Program-made: the position numbers and the translations under genes
NCBI RefSeq assembly: GCF_025244925.1
Contig: NZ_CP104275.1
Span: 2,480,001 to 2,544,000, forward strand
DNA: 64,000 nucleotides
Origin: Arthrobacter zhaoxinii
GTDB taxonomy: Bacteria > Actinomycetota > Actinomycetes > Actinomycetales > Micrococcaceae
Direction: 5' to 3'
Shown here: positions 34,424 through 43,320 of the stretch, one piece after another
Layout: every line of letters starts with the position of its first letter
Position numbering within the stretch: position 1 is the first letter of the stretch
Notes under the pieces: generated by a model
What the model was told of the DNA's origin: nothing
Seen by the model: only the letters and a program-made list of their open reading frames with translations
Databases searched by the model: none

Positions 34424-35646
34424 GAAGTAAAACCTGTTCCTGCTGTCTGGATGCTGCTTACGTGTCCGGCCATGCCGGCTTTCTTGGCCCGCTCATATGC
34501 TTCTGGAAGTGCCTGCAACAAAATGTCAACGTCTTCGGCGGTCGTTGTATGCCCGAGGCTGAACCGCTGGGCCCCGCGGGCCTCGGTTTCGGTCAGTCCC
34601 ATCGCCAGGAGTACGTGCGAGGGGCGCGGGACACCGGCCGTGCAGGCGGACCCCGTCGAGGACTCGACGCCGGCCAGATCCAGCAGGAAGAGCAGCGAAT
34701 CGCCCTCGCAGCCCGGGAACGTGAAGTGGGCGTTGCCCGGCAGGCGGCGCCCTCCGCCGTCGTCGTCACGTGCCCCGCGCAGGACGGCCTCCGGAATGGC
34801 CCGCTCGACGCCGGTGATGAGGTAGTTCCGCAGGGTTCGCAGGCGTTCGGACTCGTCCGCAAGGTGCTCGGCGGCGTCCTGCGCTGCGGCAGCGAAGGCT
34901 GCGATTCCTGCAGTGTCCAGGGTTCCGGAGCGGATATCGCGTTCCTGCCCGCCGCCGTGCTGCACGGGAGTCAGCTTCACTGACCGGCCCACCACGAGCG
35001 CCCCTACGCCCACCGGACCGCCGATCTTATGGGCGCTGAGGGCCATCGTGTCCAGGCCGGCGGCACGGAAGCCGATCGGCAGCGCGCCGAAAGCCTGGAC
35101 CGCATCCGAGTGCACGGGCACACCGTATTCGTGGGCCAGGGAAGCGATCGCGCGGATGTCCTGGACGGTACCGACTTCGTTGTTCGCCCACATGGCGGTG
35201 AGCAGCGCCGTACTGTCCGCATTGGCCTCGAGTTCCCGGCGGATGGCCTCGAGGGAAATGACGCCGTCGCTGTCCACCGGGATCCAGACCGGCACCGCGC
35301 CTTCGTGTTTCTCCAGCCATTCGACGGCGTCCAGCACGGCATGGTGTTCGATGCCTGAGACCAGGATCCGGTTGCGCACCGGATCGGCGTCGCGCCGGGC
35401 CCAGAAAAGACCCTTGACGGCGAGGTTGTCCGCTTCGGTGCCGCCGGAGGTGAAAATGATCTCGGAGGGATGGCAGCCTGCAGCAGCGGCCAGGATTTCC
35501 CGGGAGTCTTCCACCACCATTCGGGCGCGGCGGCCCGAACCGTGCAGCGACGAAGGGTTGCCGCTGCGGCTGAGTTCTGAAGTGAGTGCGGCGAGGGCCG
35601 AAGCCGAAATCGGCGTGGTCGCCGCGTGATCTAGATACACGGGCAC
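34420..35646 (-). CDS. iscS: Cysteine desulfurase (IscS/NifS family)
   Basis: 408 residues, PLP-dependent. N-terminal [10 protein letters not shown] is the family start. The PLP lysine is in [17 protein letters not shown] and the persulfide cysteine in [11 protein letters not shown], followed by [10 protein letters not shown]. It supplies sulfur from cysteine to MnmA and possibly to Fe-S or cofactor pathways. The GTG start at 35646 is preceded by TAGAAT and exactly 6 nt, so the iscS-mnmA unit probably starts as a leaderless mRNA. Assignment to group I/II beyond family level is not attempted. Confidence 0.94.
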   Translation of the reverse strand: MPVYLDHAATTPISASALAALTSELSRSGNPSSLHGSGRRARMVVEDSREILAAAAGCHPSEIIFTSGGTEADNLAVKGLFWARRDADPVRNRILVSGIEHHAVLDAVEWLEKHEGAVPVWIPVDSDGVISLEAIRRELEANADSTALLTAMWANNEVGTVQDIRAIASLAHEYGVPVHSDAVQAFGALPIGFRAAGLDTMALSAHKIGGPVGVGALVVGRSVKLTPVQHGGGQERDIRSGTLDTAGIAAFAAAAQDAAEHLADESERLRTLRNYLITGVERAIPEAVLRGARDDDGGGRRLPGNAHFTFPGCEGDSLLFLLDLAGVESSTGSACTAGVPRPSHVLLAMGLTETEARGAQRFSLGHTTTAEDVDILLQALPEAYERAKKAGMAGHVSSIQTAGTGFTS

Positions 35647-35652
35647 CAGCCA

Positions 35653-35658
35653 ATTCTA
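35653..35658 (-). promoter_or_regulatory. -10 hexamer TAGAAT of a leaderless promoter for iscS-mnmA
   Basis: TAGAAT (near-consensus TATAAT), 6-nt spacer TGGCTG, then GTG 35646. This is the best-matching hexamer of the set. Confidence 0.55.
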
Positions 35659-35791
35659 GCCGCCTCGGCTCCGGTAACCGATTCGGGTGGCTGCGATTTT
35701 CCTGACCCTCAGCCTGGGCGCGGCAGCGCAGGCCCCTGGCTGCTCCCGAGACCCGCTTATTCCGTGACCCTTCCGGGACGGGGAGTCGTGG

Positions 35792-35797
35792 CAGACT
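35792..35797 (+). promoter_or_regulatory. Possible leaderless -10 (CAGACT) for the kinase-like gene
   Basis: CAGACT, 6-nt spacer GACCCG, then ATG 35804. The first base deviates from TANNNT, so support is weaker than for the others. Confidence 0.3.
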
Positions 35798-35803
35798 GAC
35801 CCG

Positions 35804-36556
35804 ATGCAGCCTCATGACCCGGTGACCCGGCAGGTTCTGCACCCGCACCCTGCGCGGAAACGGAACGCAGTGATGTCGGATCTGGCCGTGCTGTTGCTGT
35901 CCCGGCGGCCCGGCAGGCGTCTGCTGGTAGCAGTCGACGGTGTGGACGGAGCAGGTAAAACCACCTTCGCGGATGAACTTGCGGTTGCCCTTAGTTCCGC
36001 CGGCGGTGCTGCTGGCCGGCAAATTCTGCGGGTCGGCATGGATGACTTCCACCATGTACGTGCGGTCCGGCACCGGCGTGGACGCTGCTCGCCGGAAGGT
36101 TTCTGGCTGGATTCCTACAACCTGGACCAGTTCACGGAGTACGTCCTGGCGCCCCTGGCCTCCGGCGCCGCCGCGTTCCGGGACCGCGGCCACGACCTCT
36201 CTACGGACGCGGTCCTGGCGCCCGAACCCGTGATGGCCGCCAAGGATGCCGTAGTGCTTATCGACGGGCTTTTCCTGCACCGGGAGGAGCTCCGACACTA
36301 TTGGGACTTCTCCGTGTTCCTGGACGTGCCGTTCGATGTGACGGCTGCACGTATGGCAGCCAGGGACGGCACAGGGACGGGTCCCCGGCAGGCCGGGGTA
36401 CTGACTCCGGGCAAGGACCGGTATGTCGGCGGACAACAGCTCTATTTCGCTGCGGCGGACCCCGCCGCACGGGCGGACCTGGTGCTGGACAACAGCCGCG
36501 CGGACACGCTGCGGGTGATCAACGGGAGCGGCGCCGGCTACCGGAAGCAAGGGTGA
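35804..36556 (+). CDS. P-loop kinase, uridine kinase-like
   Basis: 250 residues. The P-loop is AVDGVDGAGKTTFADELA, followed by a GMDDFHHVRAVRHRRG segment where uridine/pantothenate-type kinases hold substrate. GFWLDSYNLDQFTEYVLAPL and VLIDGLFLHREELRHYWDFSVFLDVP follow, and a late arginine-rich lid has AARMAARDG. The fold is that of uridine kinase and phosphoribulokinase relatives. The true substrate cannot be read from sequence. There is no operon partner; the J-domain gene starts 157 nt later. Confidence 0.82.
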   Translation: MQPHDPVTRQVLHPHPARKRNAVMSDLAVLLLSRRPGRRLLVAVDGVDGAGKTTFADELAVALSSAGGAAGRQILRVGMDDFHHVRAVRHRRGRCSPEGFWLDSYNLDQFTEYVLAPLASGAAAFRDRGHDLSTDAVLAPEPVMAAKDAVVLIDGLFLHREELRHYWDFSVFLDVPFDVTAARMAARDGTGTGPRQAGVLTPGKDRYVGGQQLYFAAADPAARADLVLDNSRADTLRVINGSGAGYRKQG

Positions 36557-36713
36557 CCGCACGCCTGGAAAGCTCCTCACGGACGGCCGTCCCGGACACT
36601 CATTGGCGCGGAGAATTCATCTGCCCGAATAGCCCTCCCCGCCCAGGCCGCGGCGCAGGGACGACCGGTAGACTTGCCTCACGCAGCCGAACCCGCCCTC
36701 GAGAGGAACCGCT

Positions 36714-37688
36714 TTGAGCCCGTCAGACCCGACGCTCTACGAGGTCCTGGGCCTGACGCCCGCGGCATCGGCGGTCGAAATCAAGACCGCCTACCGGAAG
36801 GCAGCCCGCAACGCCCACCCGGATCAGGGCGGCACAAGCGAGCGCTTCCACCGGGTCACGGAAGCCTACCGGGTGCTCTCGGACCCGCGGCAAAAGGCCT
36901 CGTACGATCAGCGGCTTGGCCGGAGCGCGGGTGCCACGGACGGCGGCACAGGCAGCGGCACCAGCGCAGGCCGTCCGGCCAGCCGTGCCGCGGGGCCCCG
37001 GTCCGCGCCGGAACGGACCGCCGCGGATCTGGACCGGCCGCCGGTCTTCGTCCCCGACTTCTCCCCGAAGAATCCTCCCCTCATCCCCCTCACCCTGGCC
37101 GGGCAGCAGGTCCACGGCGTACCGCGCCGTCCGGGTTTCCTCGCGCGGATAGGTTCCAATGCCGCCGGACGCTTCGACGCGGAAAACCGGACCATCCGCC
37201 TGCTGGAGCGTGAGCTCCTGGATGAATACCCGGCCGGGCGCCTGGTCAACGGCCTCCATATTCCGGACGCGGGCCCGCGCGGCGGCAACCTCGACGTCGG
37301 CCACGTACTGCTGGGCGGCTACCGCATGGCCGTCCTGGGGTCACTGATGGCTTCACCCGGCAACTACCGGTGGGACGGACAGCATCTGCTGCACCGGGGC
37401 CGGGAGGTTTCCACCCTGCGGCTGGCCGATGCAGTGCGTACCCTCCAGACCCGTTTTCCCGAGTGCAACGCCACCGGCTGGCTTGTCCTCCACAGCCCCA
37501 ACGGCAACCCCTTCGAGCCCATCGTCGATTACCCGCCGACGCTGAGCCGGTCAGCACCCGCCACGCTGCACATCGCGAACCCGGGCGGCCTGCTGCGGGA
37601 ACTGCGCCGGTTCTTTGCCGAAGGCCCCTCACCGAACACCGTCCAGCTGCCGGTGCTGGCACCGTTGATCGACGCGTCCACCCGGTGA
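36714..37688 (+). CDS. J-domain protein with degenerate NERD-like C-terminal domain
   Basis: 324 residues. Residues 5-66 form a J domain with HPD at 35-37 (NAHPDQGG), which stimulates Hsp70 ATPase. A Gly/Ala/Arg-rich linker (about 72-105) leads to an unusual C-terminal domain. It has the strand order of NERD nuclease-related domains: NGLHIP, then NLDVGHVLLGGYRMAVLGS and YRWDGQHLL. The Asp of the iDH motif is kept, but the Asp/Glu-x-Lys catalytic pair is replaced by LGS. It is therefore probably a non-catalytic nuclease-like fold; this reading is mine. The TTG start has GAGAGGAA ending 5 nt before it. There is no cysteine-rich region, so it is not classical DnaJ. Confidence 0.8.
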   Translation: MSPSDPTLYEVLGLTPAASAVEIKTAYRKAARNAHPDQGGTSERFHRVTEAYRVLSDPRQKASYDQRLGRSAGATDGGTGSGTSAGRPASRAAGPRSAPERTAADLDRPPVFVPDFSPKNPPLIPLTLAGQQVHGVPRRPGFLARIGSNAAGRFDAENRTIRLLERELLDEYPAGRLVNGLHIPDAGPRGGNLDVGHVLLGGYRMAVLGSLMASPGNYRWDGQHLLHRGREVSTLRLADAVRTLQTRFPECNATGWLVLHSPNGNPFEPIVDYPPTLSRSAPATLHIANPGGLLRELRRFFAEGPSPNTVQLPVLAPLIDASTR

Positions 37689-37717
37689 CGGATGCTCCCG
37701 GGCACCGGCGCCGGGCA

Positions 37718-37723
37718 TAGGAT
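37718..37723 (+). promoter_or_regulatory. -10 hexamer TAGGAT of a leaderless promoter for trmL
   Basis: TAGGAT, 6-nt spacer GGGGGT, then GTG 37730, in the 41-bp gap after the J-domain gene. Confidence 0.5.
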
Positions 37724-37729
37724 GGGGGT

Positions 37730-38197
37730 GTGTTCCGTATCCTTTTCCACTCCCCTGAAATCCCCGGTAACACCGGAAACGCCATTCGCCTTGCCGCCAT
37801 CACGGGCGCCGAACTCCATCTGGTTGAGCCCCTCGGCTTCAGCCTGGAGGATTCCAAACTGCGCCGCGCCGGCCTGGACTACCACGACCTTGCCGTCCTG
37901 CATGTCCACGCAAGCCTGCAGGATGCCTGGGAGGCCCTGCAGCCCGAACGCGTATATGCCTTCACCTCGGACGGCGATACGTCCTACACGGATGTCGAGT
38001 ATCGTGCCGGAGACGTCCTTATGTTCGGCCGCGAGTCGGTCGGGCTTTCGGACGAGGTGAAGAAGGATCCGCATGTCACCGCCCGGGTCCGGCTGCCCAT
38101 GCTGCCGACCCTGCGCTCCCTGAACCTGGCAAATTCCGCCTCCATAGCCGTCTACGAAGCCTGGCGCCAGCACGGCTTCGCCGGTGCCCAGCTCTAG
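37730..38197 (+). CDS. trmL: tRNA (cytidine/uridine-34 2'-O)-methyltransferase TrmL
   Basis: 155 residues, the normal size of this SPOUT-fold enzyme. It methylates the wobble ribose of tRNA-Leu isoacceptors. N-terminal HSPEIPGNTGNAIRLAA and GAELHLVEPLGF, motif 2 LMFGRESVGLSDEV and the knotted C-terminal motif LRSLNLANSASIAVYEAWRQ are all present. The start is GTG 37730, supported by a leaderless -10. A methyltransferase gene follows after 15 nt. Confidence 0.93.
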   Translation: MFRILFHSPEIPGNTGNAIRLAAITGAELHLVEPLGFSLEDSKLRRAGLDYHDLAVLHVHASLQDAWEALQPERVYAFTSDGDTSYTDVEYRAGDVLMFGRESVGLSDEVKKDPHVTARVRLPMLPTLRSLNLANSASIAVYEAWRQHGFAGAQL

Positions 38198-38212
38198 CGA
38201 AGGACACTTCCC

Positions 38213-39013
38213 ATGCCTGAACTCCACCTCGGCAACGCGTTCGACGACGGCGCCGCCGACTTCGAGCGGCTCGCACCTTCGCTCTGGAATCCCATGGGAA
38301 ACGCCCTCGTGGCGGCGGCGGACATCGCCCTCGGTGACCGGGTCCTGGACGCCGGCTGCGGCAGCGGTGCCACCACCATTCCGGCCGCCCAGTTCGCCGG
38401 CCCCGACGGCCTCGTCGACGGCGTGGATCTCAGCGCCCGGATGCTGTCCCTGACCCAGGCCAAGGCAGACACCCTCGCACTCAGTAACGTCTATCTGGCG
38501 CAGGCCGACATCACGGCATGGACGGCCGAGGCGCCCTACGACGCGGTGGTCTGCGCTTACTCCCTGTTTTTCCTTCCGGATATGGATGCCGGCGCCGCCC
38601 ACCTCGCGTCGCTGCTCCGCAGCGGGGGGCGCTTCGCCCTCAGCACCTGGGCGGAAGGATCCTGGGAGCCCTTCAGGGAGCTGCTGTGGAAAGCCTGCCT
38701 GCAGGAACGACCCGAGCTTGAGACCCTTCCCCAGCCGGGTGCGGACAACGTGCAGCGGCTTCAGACACCGGAGAAACTCGCGTCCTGGCTCGAGTCCCTG
38801 GGCCTGACCGACATCACCGTGGCGGCCACGCCCGGGCGCGTCCAGCTCAGTCCGTCCCTCGCCTGGTCGCTGGTGCTCGGCGGCGGCTACCGGATGCTGC
38901 TGCCCGAGGACCCGGCAGCCGTGGACCGGGTCCGCACTGCTTTCCTCGCAGAGCTGGGCGATGACTTCGAACTCAATGCCGACACCCTGATCGCCACCGC
39001 CGTACGCCCCTAG
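38213..39013 (+). CDS. Class I SAM-dependent methyltransferase
   Basis: 266 residues. Motif I is VLDAGCGSGATTIPAA, the acidic motif II region is GVDLSARMLSLTQAKA, and motif IV-like residues are in YDAVVCAYSLFFLPDM. This is the UbiE/Coq5-like layout. The substrate is unknown. AAGGACA lies 6-8 nt before ATG 38213. It is 15 nt after trmL and probably co-transcribed with it. Confidence 0.88.
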   Translation: MPELHLGNAFDDGAADFERLAPSLWNPMGNALVAAADIALGDRVLDAGCGSGATTIPAAQFAGPDGLVDGVDLSARMLSLTQAKADTLALSNVYLAQADITAWTAEAPYDAVVCAYSLFFLPDMDAGAAHLASLLRSGGRFALSTWAEGSWEPFRELLWKACLQERPELETLPQPGADNVQRLQTPEKLASWLESLGLTDITVAATPGRVQLSPSLAWSLVLGGGYRMLLPEDPAAVDRVRTAFLAELGDDFELNADTLIATAVRP

Positions 39014-39032
39014 TCCGCCCGATCACGGTCCG

Positions 39033-39056
39033 GGGGCCGGGGCGGCCGGCGGCCCC
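39033..39056. terminator. GC-rich hairpin between convergent genes (weak terminator)
   Basis: GGGGCC (39033-39038) pairs with GGCCCC (39051-39056) around a GC-rich loop that can also fold on itself. There is no U-tract, so intrinsic termination is uncertain. Confidence 0.3.
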
Positions 39057-39064
39057 GAAGGCCG

Positions 39065-39808
39065 CTAGAACCCGGCGATGGTCTCCGGGGTATTCACACC
39101 GACCGCGTGGAACGTCTCCGCACTGGCACCCTCGGGCAGGCCGTGACGGCGGGCGTTGTCCTGCAGGAACCGGCGGACCGAGGCGTCCATGCCCTCAAGG
39201 TCCGGATGCTGGCTCGCGTGGACCCGGATGGCAGCGAGTTTGACTTCCACCGTGGAGCTGACGTCCACGGCAATGTTCTCCCGCTCCCGCGGCGCACCGT
39301 AAAACACCAGCCACGGCACCTTGTACGCTTCCAGCCCCTGCTCCGCGAGTTCCGGGTAGGCAAAGGGGTTCTCGGCGGCAGGGTAAACCGCGCGGGTGAC
39401 GATTTCGCCGCAGGCCAGATGGTCCGGATGGCTCGCCTGGAGGCGGTCCCAGTTCCGCTCGGGATGCAGGGAGAGTACGACGTCGGGACGCACCCGGCGG
39501 ATCTGCTCCACCACACGGGCGATCACCGCGTGGTTAACCTCCAGATAGCCGTCCCGCTCCCCCAGGAACACAATGTCCTGCACCCCCACCTGGCGGGCTG
39601 CTTCGCGCTGTTCCGCGCTGCGGAGCGCACTGACACCGGAGCGGTCGGCAGGGTCGAAGCCGCCGGCATCGCCGGCGGTCATGATGCAGTAGGTGATTTC
39701 CGTACCCTCGCGTGCCCAGCGGGCCAAAGTCCCCGCAGCGCCGAAGTCGATGTCGTCCGGGTGCGCGGCGAAGGCCAGGACCCGGGCGGGAGCCGACGTC
39801 GGAAACAT
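39065..39808 (-). CDS. PIG-L family deacetylase (LmbE/MshB-like)
   Basis: 247 residues. Zinc-binding motifs are AAHPDDIDFGAAG near the N-terminus and SHPDHLACGE in the middle; the family also uses the SLHPERNWD region. PIG-L enzymes deacetylate GlcNAc-type sugars, including mycothiol precursors (MshB) and N-acetylglucosaminyl lipids. The exact substrate is not shown. I chose ATG 39808: the stop of etfA is at 39810-39812, one base before the ATG, so the genes are coupled (TGACATG). The frame from 39874 lies inside etfA. The gene is the last of etfB-etfA-PIG-L. Confidence 0.85.
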   Translation of the reverse strand: MFPTSAPARVLAFAAHPDDIDFGAAGTLARWAREGTEITYCIMTAGDAGGFDPADRSGVSALRSAEQREAARQVGVQDIVFLGERDGYLEVNHAVIARVVEQIRRVRPDVVLSLHPERNWDRLQASHPDHLACGEIVTRAVYPAAENPFAYPELAEQGLEAYKVPWLVFYGAPRERENIAVDVSSTVEVKLAAIRVHASQHPDLEGMDASVRRFLQDNARRHGLPEGASAETFHAVGVNTPETIAGF

Positions 39809-39809
39809 G

Positions 39810-40757
39810 TCAGGCCCTGCGCTTCCGGATTTCGTCGGCGGCCTGGGGCAGCACGGAGAACACATCGCCGACAATGCCGAAGTCTGCGATCTCGAACACC
39901 GGAGCGTCGGCGTCCTTGTTTACCGCAACGATGACCTTGGCGGTCTGCATGCCGGCCTTCTGCTGGATGGCGCCGGAGATGCCGGCGGATATGTACAGCT
40001 GCGGGGAGACCGTCTTGCCGGTCTGTCCCACCTGGGCGGAATGTTCGATCCAGCCGGCGTCCGTGGCGGCACGCGAGGCGCCCACGGCTCCGCCGAGCAG
40101 GTCCGCCAGATCCTCCACGGGACCGAAGTTCCCGTCCATGCCGCGTCCCCCGGCAACGATGACCCGGGCCTCGGCCAGTTCCGGACGTCCGCTGACGCGC
40201 TTTCCGGAACGGCCGGTCACCCGTGCGGCAGGGCCGGCGTCGGAAAGCGGCACCTCGACGCGCTGCGGAGCCGCGGCAGCCGGATCAGCCGGCGCGGGCT
40301 CGACGCTGTTGGCCTTGACCGTGATGACGGGCGTGCCCGTCCGTACCCGGCACGTTGACGTGTAGGACCCGGCCAGCACCGACTTGGTGACGGCGAGATC
40401 GGGCGCCACGGCAACTGCATCGGTGATGACGCCGGACCCCAGCTTGATGCCGGTGCGGGCAGCGATCTCCCGGTCTTCGAAGGAATTGCCCAGGAGGATG
40501 GCTGCGGGCTGTTCGGTCTTCGCAGCGTCGGCCAGGAAGGCAGCCTTGGCGGCCACCAGGACGGTATCCAGTTCCCCTGCCGGCTCGTAGACCTTTACCG
40601 CGCCGTGGGAGGCAAGCGCATCGAGCATGGCCTGATCCGCACGGTGTGCCGCGGCGACCACCGGTTCGCCGACGGTGCCGGCAAGGGTCAGCAGTTCACG
40701 GGCAGCCCGCGGCAGGGGCAGGGCTGGGACATCAAGAAAAACCAGGACGGACGCCAT
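39810..40757 (-). CDS. etfA: Electron transfer flavoprotein alpha subunit
   Basis: 315 residues. The C-terminal FAD-binding domain is visible as GGRGMDGNFGPVEDLADLLGGAVGASRAATDAGW, QVGQTGKTVSPQLYISAGISGAIQQKAGM and VAVNKDADAPVFEIADFGIVGDVFSVLP, the last being the family signature. With EtfB it passes electrons from acyl-CoA and other dehydrogenases to the quinone pool. ATG 40757 follows the etfB stop by 67 nt. Confidence 0.96.
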   Translation of the reverse strand: MASVLVFLDVPALPLPRAARELLTLAGTVGEPVVAAAHRADQAMLDALASHGAVKVYEPAGELDTVLVAAKAAFLADAAKTEQPAAILLGNSFEDREIAARTGIKLGSGVITDAVAVAPDLAVTKSVLAGSYTSTCRVRTGTPVITVKANSVEPAPADPAAAAPQRVEVPLSDAGPAARVTGRSGKRVSGRPELAEARVIVAGGRGMDGNFGPVEDLADLLGGAVGASRAATDAGWIEHSAQVGQTGKTVSPQLYISAGISGAIQQKAGMQTAKVIVAVNKDADAPVFEIADFGIVGDVFSVLPQAADEIRKRRA

Positions 40758-40824
40758 GATGCGCTCCTTCGGGACGTAGGCGGCGGCGCCTGCGGAGCGC
40801 CGGAAAGCAAAGCAGGGAGAAGTC

Positions 40825-41664
40825 TTAGATGAGTTTCTGGGCGGCGAGGTATTCCACCAGCTGCACGCCGGCGGTGCCGTCGTCGGTGATGATGGTTCCC
40901 TGCGAGCGCGGCGGCCGCGGCGCAGAGGCGGCTACGGCTGTCCAGGCGCCGTCGTGCCCCACCTGGGCGGGGTCCACGCCGATGTCGGCGAGCGTCAGCA
41001 CGGTGACGGGCTTCTTCTTGGCCGCCATGATCCCCTTGAAGTTCGGGTAGCGCGGGCTGTTGGCCTGGTCGGTCACCGAGACGAGGGCCGGCAGCGGTGC
41101 CTCGACGGTCTCGGTGAAGGAGTCGCCGTCGCGGCGGGCCTTGACCACCGGGGCGCCGTCGACGTCGGCCACTTCGAGTTCGGAGGCAAAGGTCACCTGT
41201 GCCAGCTGCAGCCGTTCGGCGAGCTGGGCGGGAACCAGCGAGGTTTCACCGTCGGTGGACGCCATGCCCGTGATGACCAGATCCACCGGCCCGTTGGACT
41301 CTGCGACGGCACGCACGGCGGCGGCAAGAGCCAGTGAGGTACCGGCCGCATCGGAGCCGGCGAGGGCGTCGTCGGCCAAATGCACGCCGGCGTAGGCGCC
41401 GATCTGCAGGGACTTCTTCACCGCGTTCACTGCCGCCGCCGGCCCCATGGCCAGGGCGGTCACCCGGTTCCCGGCACTCTCCCCGCCGCGTGCTTCGGCC
41501 AGCTGCAGCGCGGCTTCGAGGGCATACTCGTCCAGCTCGGAGAGAATGCTCTCGGCGCGGTCCAGGGTGTGCCCGGGTCCGGTGAGGTGCCGGTCAAACT
41601 GCGCGTCCGGGACGTGCTTGACCAAGACAACAATGTTCAGCGGACGGGTGGCTGACTCCTGCAT
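40825..41664 (-). CDS. etfB: Electron transfer flavoprotein beta subunit
   Basis: 279 residues. N-terminal NIVVLVKHVPDAQFDRHL, AMGPAAAVNAVKKSLQIGA and TGMASTDGETSLVPAQLAERL (AMP-site region) match EtfB, and FKGIMAAKKKP is the EtfB signature lysine segment. The signature loop carries the recognition function for partner dehydrogenases in the family. I chose ATG 41664, preceded by GGAAAGG; the longer frame from 41727 contains no domain. It is first in the operon. Confidence 0.95.
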   Translation of the reverse strand: MQESATRPLNIVVLVKHVPDAQFDRHLTGPGHTLDRAESILSELDEYALEAALQLAEARGGESAGNRVTALAMGPAAAVNAVKKSLQIGAYAGVHLADDALAGSDAAGTSLALAAAVRAVAESNGPVDLVITGMASTDGETSLVPAQLAERLQLAQVTFASELEVADVDGAPVVKARRDGDSFTETVEAPLPALVSVTDQANSPRYPNFKGIMAAKKKPVTVLTLADIGVDPAQVGHDGAWTAVAASAPRPPRSQGTIITDDGTAGVQLVEYLAAQKLI

Positions 41665-41811
41665 TCGGCGCCTTTCCGGTAGGAAAATCGATTCCGGCGG
41701 CCTGGAAATCCTCCCGCCGACGCGCACCGCCCTATGGAGCGGTGCGTTTAAAGCTAATCACACACTGGCGGGGCTTTCCCGTCGGTGCAAATGGAAGGCC
41801 TGCAGACAGCC

Positions 41812-41849
41812 GAAGGGCCGCCTCCGGATACTTCCGGAGGCGGCCCTTC
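41812..41849. terminator. Long hairpin downstream of the HtrA-type gene
   Basis: A perfect 17-bp stem (GAAGGGCCGCCTCCGGA with its complement) and a 4-nt loop TACT lies 52 nt after the htrA stop. There is no good U-tract on either side. It also lies upstream of etfB, so read-through could affect that operon. Confidence 0.6.
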
Positions 41850-41901
41850 CTGTCCTGCTGGATGCAGCGCTGCTAACCGCTGCCCTGCCGAAACAGCGCC
41901 G

Positions 41902-43320
41902 CTACTGCTTCGCCGAATCGCCGAGGGTAACGTCCGTACTGTCCGCGTTGCCGCCGCGGGTGTAGTCGATGGTCGCCTTGCCGCCGGCCGGCTGCATGCG
42001 GATTGCAGCGGTGAGTGACTGGGCATCGGTTACCGGGATGCCGTTCACCGAAGTGATCACGTCCCCTTCGCGCAGGCCAGCCTTTTCACCGGGCGAACCG
42101 GACACCACCTCGGCTACTTCGGCCCCTACCGTGAAGGTCGACGCCGAGTCGGACGCGGTTGCCGGGGTGACGGACACGCCGAGGTAGCCGTGCGTAGCGG
42201 AACCGTTGTCGATGATTTCCTCGGCAACCCGCTCGGCGTAGCTCATCGGGACGGCAAATCCGACACCGATGTTGCCGCTGTCCTCACCGGCGGAGCCCGA
42301 TGCTGCGGAGGCGATAGCAACGTTCACGCCGATAACTTCACCCTCGCTGTTCACCAGTGCGCCGCCGGAATTGCCGTGGTTGATGGCGGCGTCTGTCTGG
42401 ATGACGTTGAGGAAGATCGAGCTTTCCGCGGCGCTCTGGTTCTGCGACGATCCGTCCGGCGGAGCGAAGCGGAAGCCGAAACCGTTGTCCTCGGGTTCAT
42501 CGGAGCTTTCCGATTCCTCCGGTGCCGCGGAGGACTGGACACTGATCGTGCGGTTCAGCGTGGAGACGATACCGTCCGTGACGGTTCCGGACAGGCCAAG
42601 GGGTGCGCCGATGGCAATCACGGTGTCCCCGACGTTCAGCTTCCCGGAGTCCCCCAGGGCGGCCGGCGTGAGGTCGTCGGCATCCACCTTGATCACGGCG
42701 AGGTCCGATACGGGATCCGTGCCGACGATGGTGGCGGTCAGTACCCGCCCGTCGGATGTCTGGACTTCAACCACGGGGTCCCCCGCGGTGCCTCCGAGCG
42801 TCACCACGTGCGTGTTCGTGAGGATGTGGCCGTCGTCGTCGAGGATGATCCCGGACCCGGTGCCGGTGCTGCCCGAAGCGGCGACTTCAATGGTCACTAC
42901 GCTCGGAGCCGCCTTCACTGCCGCGGCCGTGACTGCGTTGACGCTGTCTTCGTTGTTCACCACAACCGTCTGCGGCTGGGTGGCCGAGCCGGCGGTGTCA
43001 CTGTCCTCCATGAGGGCGCCGGCGCCCACGGCCACTCCGCCGCCGAACAGCCCTGCCAGCAGCATGCCCGCCACCAGCGTTCCGGCCCCGAACTTCTTTG
43101 ACCGGGACTCGCCGGCCGGTGCGGTGCCGGCCGGGGCGGTGAACGCCGTACCCGGGTCCGCCGACCCGTACGGGGACGATCCGTGAGCCGCTCCGTGGGC
43201 GGCGGGGCCGTTGCCGGTGGAGGCCTGGTCCCCCTGCGCTGCGCCAGGGAACGACGACGGCGGAGCGGGCGGCCGGGGAGGCAGCGGACGCTCGTCGGCT
43301 CCCCCGTGTTGCTCAGTCAT
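41902..43320 (-). CDS. HtrA/DegP-type membrane serine protease with PDZ domain
   Basis: 472 residues. A Pro/Gly-rich cytoplasmic N-terminus (1-76) precedes one membrane helix (about 78-102). The trypsin-like domain has His171 (ILTNTHVV), Asp206 (SDLAVIKVD) and Ser318 (HGNSGGALVN). A C-terminal PDZ domain includes VVSGSPGEKAGLREGDVITSVNGIPV. An acidic Ser/Glu-rich insertion (about 262-302) precedes the serine. It degrades misfolded proteins outside the membrane. AAAGGA lies 7 nt before ATG 43320. It diverges from the TPM gene. Confidence 0.94.
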   Translation of the reverse strand: MTEQHGGADERPLPPRPPAPPSSFPGAAQGDQASTGNGPAAHGAAHGSSPYGSADPGTAFTAPAGTAPAGESRSKKFGAGTLVAGMLLAGLFGGGVAVGAGALMEDSDTAGSATQPQTVVVNNEDSVNAVTAAAVKAAPSVVTIEVAASGSTGTGSGIILDDDGHILTNTHVVTLGGTAGDPVVEVQTSDGRVLTATIVGTDPVSDLAVIKVDADDLTPAALGDSGKLNVGDTVIAIGAPLGLSGTVTDGIVSTLNRTISVQSSAAPEESESSDEPEDNGFGFRFAPPDGSSQNQSAAESSIFLNVIQTDAAINHGNSGGALVNSEGEVIGVNVAIASAASGSAGEDSGNIGVGFAVPMSYAERVAEEIIDNGSATHGYLGVSVTPATASDSASTFTVGAEVAEVVSGSPGEKAGLREGDVITSVNGIPVTDAQSLTAAIRMQPAGGKATIDYTRGGNADSTDVTLGDSAKQ

